NCBI RefSeq assembly: GCF_958295425.1 | Contig: NC_081149.1 | Location: 16,498,090-16,562,089, forward strand | Reading direction: 5' to 3' | Length of the DNA stretch: 64,000 nucleotides | Origin: Solea solea | Lineage: Eukaryota; Chordata; Actinopteri; Pleuronectiformes; Soleidae | Shown: positions 37,979 through 50,784 of the stretch, in pieces | Position numbering within the stretch: position 1 is the first letter of the stretch | Layout: the number at the start of each line of letters is the position of its first letter | Notes under the pieces: generated by a model | Databases searched by the model: none | Seen by the model: the letters and a program-made list of their open reading frames with translations, nothing else | What the model was told of the DNA's origin: nothing | Program-made: the position numbers and the translations under genes

Positions 37979-39598
37979 TTTGATTATTCATTGTGGCCAT
38001 AAACAGGGCGAGGGTGGCTGGGATGTGATCACTCCTGTGGTCATGTAGGTTTAATTTACATGATTAAACTTGAGTTTTCCTGTGCAGTAATTCAGTGATG
38101 CAGTCAAGGCAATTAGTTTCTCCCAGTGGGAGCGACAGTATGTGCTGCAAAACAGCACAGTAGGAAAACAAGGGGAGGTTTCCTGCTGCAGCAAAGCCAG
38201 TCACATAGTATTGATCACTGAAGAAACCATGAGGAAAAGGAATAAAAAACAACCTCTTGACGGTCCATCGCAGGGCCAACATACAGAGATGGATAAACAG
38301 TCACACTTACACCAGTGGTCAATTCAGAGTGACCAATTCACCTGATGAAACAGCTGCAGAGAATACAGATACAATATTTATCCCTGCATTTAATTATACA
38401 TTTCTGCATTCATTCATTCATTCATTCATTTGTCAGCTTGTTTGGCCTTGCATTTAAAAAAAAAATAAAAAATAAAACATGAATGTTTTAGTGTAATTAC
38501 TGAATGGCAGGTGGAATTAATTGAAGTTATAATAGAGTTATTTTTGGAGTTAGTGTGTTTTTTTTAAGCAATAGATTAATGGTGCATTATAAATACATGA
38601 ACTTTATATCGTTCCATATCAGCACAGGCACTTTTATTTTGAAATGATGTGAAATACCTAATTCTATGAACACTACGAACTAAAGCAATGGCTCATGTGT
38701 CCGTCCCCCGATGTAATAATACGTGGACTCCTGATGTGATTCTCCTTTCCTCTGCTTCTTCAGGCCACGTTCAAGAGATATCAGATGGAGAACAAGATGA
38801 AGCAGGACTCTCTGGAGAAGTCCCAGTCCGACCTGAAGAAGCTGAGAAGGAAGAGCCAAGGCAAGAACGCCAACAAGTACGAGAGCAGGGAGAGCGAGGT
38901 GAGGCGGATGAAAGACATGCATGCAGTACACCGTGTACACACACAACACACACACACACTCACAGGCTCATTCCTATGTGTATAGACATAATTATACTCA
39001 ATCATTCACAAACGTTGACACCTGAGACATGTCACGTCAAAGACCGAATTATGAAACTATGATAAATGCTTTTGTAACTTCTTAGTTATTATACACCACC
39101 TTCATCTTCCTCTTCCTCTTCTTCTTTGTGCGCTTGCTTACTCCGCCCTTTTTTTGCCACTTCTCTTGACCGTTCGCTTCCCATCGAACCATAAGTCTAA
39201 GAGTATTTGCCCAGCGCTGTGCTCGCTCATCTGATGTAAGGCCACGTATTAGGATTTAGACGCCCGGCGCAGACACAGAGACGGACGGCCAGCAAACAGA
39301 CGGGCAGGGTGTCATCAGGGGCTTAAGGGCAGGAGCTCACAGCAGCTATGGATTCACCGCACAGCAAAGAGACGTCAAAGCCGGGGAACGATCTGTCAGA
39401 GAGTAAAGACGAGATTATTAAAAAAAAAAGAAAGAAGGAAAGAAAGGGAAAGAGCTGCCACAGCCGTCAGACTAGTCTAAAAAGGAAGCCCAAGTTTCTC
39501 TGCCATACAGATTATGTATCATGTGGCAAAGAAGATGCTTTGATTTCTCACATTATCCATAGCAACTGACCTGCTCCAGTGATTTAGACAGTATCTGT

Positions 39599-39633
<35 letters not shown>

Positions 39634-40793
39634 TCAATTATTTCAAACTAAAGTCTGCTTTAATTGCAATTGCTTGTGATTTTTTTTTGTGACCCCTATT
39701 GGGGACATAAAGTCCCCAAACGTGACCCGCGCATGTGTGTGTGTGTGTGTGCGTGTGGAAATAGCATTTCACACTCTCTCCTTTTTAGTTCGTAGAAATG
39801 AAGCCGCCCACCGTTTCCGTATTTATTTATTTGCTCATTCTTCTCTCCTTTCATTCTGTTTGTTTCAGAATATCTTGAGAGCGGTATTTCCCTGTGCCAA
39901 AACAAAACACAACAGTAGGAAATCAAGCACTGAAGGAGATTAAATAAAGTGCATGTATTTGGTTAATCATTTCAGGGCTCGTAATGACATTATATTCACT
40001 CCTGGGAGCCTCTCAGTTAGTTTAATGAATGCAAATGATGCAATTTGACTCCTTCCACAGCCTTTATAGTCATCATAGGTGGTTGCATATTCAGCAACTG
40101 GTGCAGCACACTCCACTTCTATTATTCTTCTTTTAGAAATAAGGGGGGGTAATAGCTGGCATTTTGTTTTGGATTTACTGTAAATATGTAATCGGTGCTG
40201 CGCAGTATTACAGGAATATGGTTTATTTTTTTCATGTATTTTAAATGTTGGGACACTTTAACACGTATGTAACTTTTATTTATTTTATTTTATGCAGCAT
40301 TACTTGTGTTGTTCTCTTAGAGTTCTTTATGGCTGTGCGGGAAGATATTCTTAAACATCCTGTGTGAGTGTACACACTTTATAAGGAATAAGACTGCTGG
40401 TGTTATTTGTGTAGGTGTGTTTTATTTTACTTTTTGAATAATTTGCATCTGCTTATTTGTTTTTTATGTCGCCCACAAATGTGAGCCTGGGGTCATTTAA
40501 GGACTCCGTGGCATTCGCCAAGTGACGACAGCTGAGCAGATGATCATCACTCTGCTTAGCTGTCGTCACTGAACACACACACACATAGACACACACACAC
40601 ACACGGTTCAAAAATTGAATTTAGCCCATAGACTGGAATAGTTGCATAAAGAGATGATGGTGGTGGATGATGCCACATTTCAATCTATGCTTCTGTGTCA
40701 AACACCACAGATTCCTGTTGATGTTTTTTTTTACGCCCACAGCCATTTAGGGATTTATCAGATGAGATAGGTTGTAAAGGCTGAATAGAGAAG

Positions 40794-40832
<39 letters not shown>

Positions 40833-43800
40833 CTGAACTATCAGCCGTTAACAGGTGTGCCCATTCCTGCCAGACAACATGGATCTCACATCTATAGTTA
40901 CTGGTTTGGCTTCCTAAACTGTCTTCATATGGAAAAAAAAAAAGAAAACGATTCATGCATCTACAAAATCAAGCAAATATGAGCCAGGATGCAAATTCCC
41001 ACTCCTTAGAGTCAGGTAATAATCTTGCATTTGAACAAAAACATTCAAACAATACAATATAATCACTCAACGATACTATCCGTCAACAAAATAAAAAAAA
41101 AACATTCTATTCTTCCCATGTGGCATAATCCATTTTCTACAATAGACAAAACTAAAAGAAAGCTCAGATAAACCTCATTGTAATAAAATGTTTAATTTTT
41201 AAAGAAGATCAAAGCTGAAGATGAATATGTGAATTCAGACTTCAATGCAGGGACTCTGATGTAGATTACGCACATCAGTCGAAGATCCTGTCAGGCTTTG
41301 TGTAATTTTTTATAATCCCAGGTTGCCGGTGTAGATAAGACTGACCCGTCTTTTAACCGCTGTGTTGTTGTCCCTCTGTGTCCTAATGCTTTGTCCTTTC
41401 ACCAAACACCAATGGCGGTAAACTGTAGTCTAATGTTTCCCCGCAACTCTCTGCAACACGGAGATTAGGATGTTCAAAAAGAAACCCATGCTTCTTCATG
41501 TCACTTGTCCGCACTGGATTTGCACAGTGTGCTCGTGAAGATAAGACAACTTCTATTCTTCGTGTCAAGGCCATTAATCCATTTGAAAATGACTCGCATT
41601 ATATTTACTCAAGAAGGATTGTATTTGAGTGCTGTTCAAATAAATCGTGTCTCTGTGTGTGTGTGTGTGTGTACGTTATCAGTGTCTGGAAACACTGACG
41701 AGCCGTCAGATGGACATGCAGTTGTTCGTCGCAGATGGCTGCAAGGAGGCTCTGCTGGAGGAGAAGAGGCGCTTCTGTTTCCTGGTGGACAAACACTGTA
41801 TGTTAACCTACCAGATGGCCTCCTTCCATGACAAGGTACAAGAGTTTCCTGCTCCTTTTTTAATGCTGGAAACTTCGTTTTAACAGTTTAACGCACAGAG
41901 AAAACACTGAACGGAATTGCAACATAGCCAGAAAAAATTTAGTCCAAAACCCACGACGCATCGCGTTACCATAGCGATGGAAATGTGAGCGCAGCTTCCA
42001 CGGATTACTCATTTTTCTTTTAATATCTGCTCTTTTGTGTGTGTTGGACAGGCCCGAGACATACTGACGGAGAAGATAAGCACCTGGCAGGACCAGTGCA
42101 ACGACGCCACTAACATGCCTGAGAGCGTGCTGTCGATGATCGAGGGCCTGCGGACTCAAGTCCCCATCACACCACTGCCCTCTCCGTCCCCGTCGCAGCG
42201 CAGCTTGGTATGATGGGATGGACGAGGGCAGAGAGACTGACATGTTCTCGTTTCATAGTGCACTTTCTCTTGTTATCGTACAGTAGATTATATATATGTT
42301 ATAGAAACCTCATCATCGCTCAGGTTAATGTAAACACTTGGACATTTCGACATATGGACCTCAAATGTAACATATCATGTTTATTTCCTCCAAACTCTTA
42401 TTGTTGCATCATTATTTCTATTATTAATATTATTATTATTATTACAATATGTAAAAATTTACACTTTTTTGCATTATTGTTGTAATTCTTTGAATCCTGA
42501 TAAATTATAAACATAGATTTATTTATTAAGGCTGAAAAAGTAATCGCAATTAGAGTATCTGGCAAGAAAGAAAATGGCTCAGTTAATTTCCCCCGTGTTG
42601 TTCAGCTCTATACTATAGATTTACATTTAGTGTTTGCCGTGTAAGGCCTTTGATGTTGTAACAGAGACATAATTGTGTGCCTTATTTGACTGTGGAGCTG
42701 ACAACATGCAAACATTCTGATTGATATTCCTTTGACAGCATATCAGCACTCCTGTGGCTCCACCTCTGAAGCCTCAGACCAGCCCTCTGGCTAACATGTT
42801 CTCCCAGGAGAACAAGACGACTACTGTGACCACCACCAACAACAAAAGCATAGGTACTACACTTGCATTAGAATGGCAATCTCTGACGCTCTTTTTCAGC
42901 TTGTGCTCCATTGGTTAGTGCAGTGCACGAAGCATCTGTTCTTTTCCTGACATGTGACATGGTCCACAACAGTATCTGCTTCACTTCTTTTTTAATTTAA
43001 TTTAATTCAATTCAATTCAATTCAATTCAATTCAATTCAATTCAATTCAATTTAATTTAATTTAATTTAATTTAATTCAATGAGGCATCAGTGGAGAGAG
43101 AAAACTCCCTTTTAACAGGAAGAAATCTGACATAACCAGGCTTAGAGATGTGCAGCCATCTGCCTCGACCGGTTGGGGTGAAAGGGAAAATGGGGGACAG
43201 AGGAGAGGTGGGGGACAGAAAGAGAGAGACCAGGTGCAGATACACAACATCTGTATCAAGTTACAAGTTTATACAGGACAGTTCTGAGTCAGTGATGACA
43301 TGTTTATAGAAATACAATGTAATTTATATAAGCAGCAGAGACTGTTGATAAAAATTATATTGATATCAACTTTTAATTATAGCATTATAATAATGGTGAT
43401 GATATGTATGATAATAATAGCCTCGAAAAATGGATCTGGAACCTGCAACCTGCAAGATGAGGACACAGAGAGAGAGAGAGGTGAAAGGAAGGAAAAACAA
43501 ACTAGGGACAGAAAGAACAATTTTATTTTATTTTATTTTATTTTATTTTATTTTATTTTATTTTATTTTATTTTATTTTATTTTATTTTATTTTATTTTA
43601 TTTTATTTTATTTAAATGTAATGTTCTTAGATGTGCTGCTTTCCCATAAAAACCAATTTTGAGATGTTAATTTTCACCTTTACCTTTGTCAACCCTCCGT
43701 TCCAGATCACGGCAACAGTGTGGATAGTGCCATGGCCCGGTCTGTGTCGGTGGCGACCGGCCTCAACAACATCACCACAAAGAGGCCTCGCGTGCGCACT

Positions 43801-44051
43801 ATCTTCCCTCACACTTCGGGCAACAACAGCACGCTGCTCAGCTTCGACGAGGGAGACGTCATCGTCCTTCTCATCCCCGAAGAGAGAGACGGGTGGCTGT
43901 ACGGCGAAATGGAGAAGAACGGAAAGTGAGTACTGTAATGACACAAGAAAGGAAAGTGAAATACTCGTAAGGAGAGGATCACATGTGTGAAGCATGTTAT
44001 TAGCCAAGAGTTGGACTCTAGTATCAAAACTGGCCTCATTGTTGATGCCGA

Positions 44052-44084
<33 letters not shown>

Positions 44085-47000
44085 GAGTTCTCAGCTCTGT
44101 GAGTGATATCCAAACTGGAATATTCAGTGATAAGGAAATCAAACTTAAGTGTGGCCCCAGGGCAGGACGGAAGATAGCAGAGCGCGCGCGAGAAGTTCAG
44201 AGAACCACCTGTTCTGTCACGCAGCGTGCAGTCAGCCGAGCCTGGTCTCAGCGACTCTCTGATGACTTTTTAAAGCAGGGACTCGATGTGAAGCCCTTGG
44301 AAGTGTGTTTTGGAATTTTAATCATTCATCAGGTTTGATCTCTGTCTCTGTCCAGGGAAATTACCTGGTGAATGTATAAAAGAGAAATGATCAAGGGGCG
44401 GAAGAAAAGAATAATTTTGGAGTTTCTTTGAAGAGTGCGGCTGCCACAGAGATCAACTTTAGCCTCGCTGCCTCGTGTCTGCAGGGCCGCGAGCGGCGGC
44501 GCCTCAAGGCTTTAAAATTGTTTATCATTATTTTTATGAGGAAAAACAACTTCCACAGAAAAATAAAGGCTATTTCATGTCCTGCTGGAGGTTTGGCTTC
44601 AATGCGTTTGAGTCTCTTGCTGGTTTCTCTGCCTTTGTCTTAAAGCAGCTTTGATAGGGTTTCCCGGCAACTTGCCTGGCAACAGCTCGGCGGATTCTGA
44701 TACCCACACACAATATTGATGGACTGAAGGGAATGGATGTCAGTAAGACAGAGCAGCATTTGAACAAATACACCAGATTCAATAACATCTGAGTTGTGAA
44801 AACGCCTCCCTTAAATCTAAACTGATCCCCTTCGACACATCATAGAAGCTTTTGCTCCTGAGAAGATTCACGAGGGAAAGTGAACGCCTCCTGACTACCG
44901 GTATGAGTGAGCTGTCCTTGAGCAAGCTGTCTCTCTTTTTTTATTAATGCCAAGTTGCTTCAGTGGACGTGTTCAGTGGCCAGCTGTTGCATCGGTGCCC
45001 GAGAACTCTTCCCTTAACAAATACAAGTTATTATAAACGCGAGTGAGATTGAGGGGAGTGTGTTTTCCAGCTACTTCATCAGACGTACATGAAGGAAACG
45101 CCTGCTCTTCAAGCCAAATGTGTAAATAGTCATATTTACATTCACAGAGACCGGCTAATCTTGCAACTTGCACAACAACACAATTGACGCTGAGCCCTTG
45201 AGCTGAGTTTGTACCTGTACTTGTGCCTCATTTTTCACATTCTCCCGTTCGAATGCCTTCGTACGTATTTCCACAGTGAAAATACCTTCTTTCTTTTTCT
45301 TTTACTAGCTTCGTGTTCTCGCCCTGTTCATCAACTCCACAGAGGAGTCAAGTTTATTTTGGTGTGTGTTTCGTGTGGGCAGGAGCAACATGCTGCACGG
45401 TTCTTCTCAGTGAGGCCACCACAGTCCTTGTAGCTCTTTGACGTCGCACTGAGGCGTTGACTCACTTGGTCGCCGTGGGCTTCCACGCGTTCCACATACT
45501 GTGTTGCCTTGATTTTACTTCATTCAGTGCTGAGAAAAGATCGACCAGGTCCAAACCTCTTCCTGTCAAAGAAAACAATCAAATCAAAACACATTTTTTA
45601 AAAAATATTATATATACAGTATATATGTCTTCTCTGTTTGTTAATCATTTGACAGGAAGTGTTTTCTATAATGATTCCTGCTTTCTGCTACCATGGTTAC
45701 CATCAGCATACATTCACTTGCCATCAAAACAACCATCATTACTCTAATATCTTATTCTGGGGAAAGTAGAGGCTTATCTGTCTTTGCATCTCTCTTCCCT
45801 AAAGAGGTTGTTCCCATTTCTGCAGAGTTAGATCAGAGGAATCTACTTGATAATGAACCACTGCTTGTAAAACATTTTACAGTTACTTTTTTCCCCTGCC
45901 CCTTTTTGAGGGATCCATGGGGCCACATTGGGTGTAGAAAAAAAGAATACAGTTGTGTAATATATGTGCTTTATGTTAAAAAATAAAAAAAGAGCCGCAG
46001 ATGTAACCGTCCCTAACTTGTCCTTGTCTTGCAGGAGGGGCTGGTTCCCTTCATCTTACTGCCTTGCACTCTCTGAGCCAATCATGAATAACAACAGGTA
46101 AGAAGACCCCACAGCACCACAGACACACACACACACACCAGCAGCTGATTTCATGTTACAGCCTGCTGTATTGTCTGCAGTGTTTCCTCTAGTGACCCCT
46201 GTTGACCTTTCATATCCTATTGGTCTTTAATCTTTAAGAGCCTGATCAGTTTAGTTTGTCTCTTGAGGTTTAACTAGAACAGGATTTTTTTTTTTTCTGT
46301 AGTTGCTGAGCCTCTCTTCTGATTGGCTGAATTTTTATTTATTTATTTATTTTTTAATTACACATTGCTCAGCCACTCACAGATAGAAATAATTACTGTT
46401 ACCAGAACTGTTAATGGACACCTTTACTTATTGATGCTTTTCTCGGTACTACTATAATTTGGTGTTAACGTAGGCAGGTCCAGTGGCAACGGCAGAAACA
46501 TCAGACCTCACATTTATAAACTGTTTTCACATGACACACAAGTGGCCGTGGATTTGTTAAGTTCTGCCCTGATGACGGCGGAGTATTATGATTGTCATTA
46601 TTAGGGGAACGTTTGAGAGTGTTACCTTGTTCCCAACCAAAACTTTGCCATTTAGGCTCTGACCTCATCGTTTATTATTATTTGGTGGTAACAGGAAGTG
46701 ATGAACTAATATATTATTAACCCCCTGCGGTAGCCTGCAGGTGGAGGCCGGAGTGGTGGCGGGGGACGATTCAACAGGCAGCAACGCTCATGTAGGGCAA
46801 AGGACGCAGTGACGGCTGCGGGAGAGATGGAAAATCTTGCTGCTTGAATAAACTCCCAAACTAAGAGGCTGTTTATGGCCGAGGATCGTGAAGGGGGGGG
46901 GCAGGCACATCGCATAATTAAAGTAGCGCCGCTTGATCCTGAGTTAATTAATGACCTCAGGTGTGACCTCGATCGTGATTGTGCCAAAATAATCACGTCT

Positions 47001-50000
47001 CATGTTGTTTGAAATCAACAAAACAAGTGTCCTCCTGTGTACTGTTTATAAAATACAATGCACAACATGCACAACTTGCACAACCTGCCCAACGCGTCCT
47101 ATTTTGCATAATAATCATTTCAGAGTGCGTGTGTTGATTGTGAAGTGAATGAGTTTTGTTGCATTTGTAAAGTAATGACCACTCCAGCGCCCGGTGTGGT
47201 TTCAGATTCAAGGCCTTCAAGGTTATTCTGCTTCTTTCAGTTTCCTTATGTAAAAGTGGATTTTTTTTTTTTTTATCACACAAGCCCAGTAAAACATCAG
47301 GAAACAGGATGTTGTGTGTTGATGAGATTTTGCGGCTGATATAAATATGGAGAGAAAATCCACTCCAGGCTTTTCTTCAAAGACACTAATCCCCGTGGGT
47401 TTATTAGCTCTTAATGTGCTCCACCTCCCACAGAGAAGCCGCCACTCACAAAAACACAAGGTTTGAACCATAAACCCCCACTGGTGGGTTAGCAGGGAAG
47501 GCTGGGGTGAGATGAGTTCATCTCATCAAGCTACTGGTCGAGATGTAGAATTCACTTCTGAAACTTCTTTTTCTTCTTCTACAAACCTGTTTACAGCCGC
47601 CTCGCAGCGCTGCTGTGACCTGCATCTGCTGCTGCTGTTGTTGTTGTTTGTATCTCATGTCGCCAAGTGAAATTAGATATAAACACCGCTATACTGAGAG
47701 ACACGGAGAGAGTTAGACAATGGTTTGAATGCAACAGACATTTGTTTATAATAAAAGTTTAGCTTCTTGTTTCCACGCTGTCCCTCCGTCCTTCATCACA
47801 TCCTCTCCTTCTTCCCCCTGCAGTGTGTCTGTGACGCCGTACCGCAGCAGAAGTGTGGTCAACCTGCACCATCAGGACACGGAGACGGACGAGGCCACCA
47901 TGGTGCTCCCCGCGGCGGACTACAGTGACTCCTCCAAGCACGGCGGCGTCAAGAACAGCAGTTTATCCGCCAGCACAGCCACCGCGTATAACAACCACCA
48001 GCACTCCCCTACACCGTCCGCGGCCTCCTCGTCCGATCACAACACAGTGAGTTCGGACATTTGCTCTGTTTTCACGGGAAACGGTTTCAGCCTGGATTCT
48101 TCTAAGAAATGCAATCAGGTCAGAACAAATGCCGAGTGGCAGACCTGCCGGCGCAGCGAGGTCACGTCTCACCTGATACCTGCTGTAGCGTGACGACTGT
48201 ACCCTCAGCTGTGCTGCTTTATCTTGCTGCTTGCTGATGACAGTATCTGCATGTGCATGAATGTGTGCTGGTGTCACATGAGCTTTTTATGTTTGCAATG
48301 GAAACCCGAGCTCACTCTGGTACACTCTCAGTGTCAGCTGACATTCCCAATAAAAAAGAAAGAAATGATTTCGGCCTAGAGATAGTTAGACGCTGTCGGT
48401 ACATTAGTGTTGTTAACCCAGAGGAAGCATCATGTGATGCACAAGGACACGGGGAAAAGTTCTTGTTCTTGATATTTTCATCCTTTGCTTGAGCTCATTT
48501 ACTTGCAAATATTGCAATCATGCTTTGGTGACTTCTGCCAAAGAAGTTGTGTGTTTTCAAGGCTGTTTGTGTGAGCTCCAGCACGATTATTCGAAAACGC
48601 TCCTGAGGAGGTGGAGCAAGAACTGAGGAAGAAGTCACTCATTTTGAGAATGAAGTCATGAAGCAGTGTGGGATCATGGGCGTTGTGGTCTTATTTGGTT
48701 CTCCTGCACATTTGCACTCTAAGGGAAGAACTTTGGTGTCAGCAAACACTACAGAATATATGTCCTACCTCACTCTGACATTGCTATCGCTCAAACAGTC
48801 CGTTACTTTATATAAGAATGGATTCAATGGGATCAAAGTACGGATTTACAGAGTGTTTTAGCGAATGTAAGTACCCTATAGATGTTTAAATGTAGAAATG
48901 TGACATAACTGTTGCAAGTGTTGGTGGATCGTGTGTGCTCACAGGGCACCTTTATTTTATTTTGAAGGCAAGATGGCACATTTGGCGCGTCTTCTCGGAA
49001 AAAAGAATCTAACTCTAAATACCCTAGGCTGTACATTACATTCGAGAGTAGCGTTTTTATGGTATAAAGTTAATAAAGAATGCTTTCAATAAATGTGAGG
49101 CTTATTATATTTCAGAATCATGTCTTGAAAAGCACTTCACGTATGTGCCAAAACATCCAGGATACAGTCTGTCTCTTGCTTTAGGTCCTTTCATATCTGC
49201 CGTGACCCTGAACAGGATAATCAATAAGAAACTACATTTGATTTTGTGTAGACTTTCTAACAGCACACTGTGAAGTCTCGCCTTAGATTAAGACAGACAC
49301 ATGGACTAAATATCACACGGGCCATGTCGTCGCTCTACTGACACACTCGCTTGTCCCAGGACTCGTCGTCACATGGTTGTAGGAGATGAAGGCTGAGCAG
49401 TACACAGCTGTGAAGAAGCTCGTCTTTGTTACAATAATCCCTGGTGTGCTGATAATGGGTCTCCTGGAGACTGTGCTGCAGTGAGAGGCAGTAACACTGG
49501 GACACACGTGAGGACAGAGCCAAGGTCAGGCTAGGTGACTGAAGTCACACCCAGTGCACACACCACCACACAGTCAACGTATCTTACAATAAATAAATCT
49601 CTCTGTATCACATGTTTTTTTATATATATATATATATGTCCACCCAAGGATATGATAACAAAACATTTTTGTGTTATTTTGAAATACATTTTTATACATA
49701 CATCGTCCTTACTTTCTAAACGTCCCTCCATTTACATACCATGCAAAGTCTCAGCCAAACTTGCGGTTTTGGCCTCCCCTGAGAAAGCCTGTATAGTTCG
49801 CCCTGCGCTGGATTAATGTAAATGCGTGGCGGTATGTCAGGGTCAAATGGACCAGTGCAATGCACGGCATGTCATCCATGCACGCACTCCCTGCACTGCA
49901 TCACACTGAAGCTACTTTTCCCAACTTCTGTCAGAGGGCGTGTACAAGTGTATTCTCTCCTCTGACCTCTGGCATCAACAGTTTTCACCCAGAGAACTGC

Positions 50001-50746
50001 TCACGGGATACTTTGTTCTTTCTGTGTGTGCAAAAAACCCCAGAAAATCATTGCCTCATGGAGTTGAACACGTGTACCTAACAAAGTGGCAATTAAGTGT
50101 ATATTATTGACCACTGTGGCCATTTTTTTCACTGGTCGTGATGTTTGATCCAGGTGGAGGTTCGGTGGTCAGATGGCACAAAGAGATACCTTTGTCTTAC
50201 TTGCCCCTGCAGTATTTATTATTCACCACTCATTTGGTCTGCAGCCACATGCAGATATACTGTGTGTGTGTGTGAGTGTCACATCTCTCCATCACTGGCT
50301 CAGCATTATTGTGGAATTCCTCTCTGAGTGAACCTGATACCCACGTTCCCTCCTTGTTGCTCTGGCTTGAGTCTTTCAGTTTCTCTTGACGGTGTTTGTT
50401 TATCTCCGCATCCTTCTGTCTTCAACTCATGCCCTTTCTCTCCCTCTCGCTCTCTCTCTTTTTTTTTTCTCAGAGTGAGATAAATAAGGGTAACTTAAAA
50501 AGTAGTTTTTCCCTCCTTTTCTTACAACCTACAGAACCCCTACTTTAGTTCTATTCAGAGCACAAACACACACACATACATCCCAGAATAGACCTGTGTG
50601 TGGGAAAAAGTTCTCTACTGCTATACAGCTGGTTTATGGGTATGAGTATGAGTGGTATGAGTGGGAGGATGAAGTTGTTGGTATGTGCATGGTTTTGTGT
50701 TTAGATAGTTAAAGACTAGCTGTGACTTTGATGAACTTTAATGTCA

Positions 50747-50784
<38 letters not shown>

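Larger units (their letters stand above)
38899..41682 (+). other. baiap2l1: baiap2l1 intron 6
   Basis: About 2.8 kb with CA/GT tracts (38940-38962, 39601-39630, 39736-39753, 40797-40831, 41653-41672) and a near-perfect inverted repeat at 40521-40570. No other gene is seen. Confidence 0.7.

Noticed and set aside
40521..40570. Calling the intron 6 hairpin a microRNA gene
   Set aside because: The flanks do not extend the stem to the roughly 33-35 bp expected for a Drosha substrate, and I recognise no known microRNA; kept as a hairpin only.
42991..43080. Array that could be taken for a CRISPR or regulatory tandem array
   Set aside because: Units are 5 bp and contiguous with no spacers: a microsatellite in a vertebrate intron.
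43300..43662. 120-aa plus-strand frame
   Set aside because: Most of it is the translated TTTTA microsatellite and the preceding dispersed repeat.
43627..44142. 171-aa minus-strand frame
   Set aside because: It is antisense to baiap2l1 exon 10 and a CA microsatellite, with no recognisable domain.
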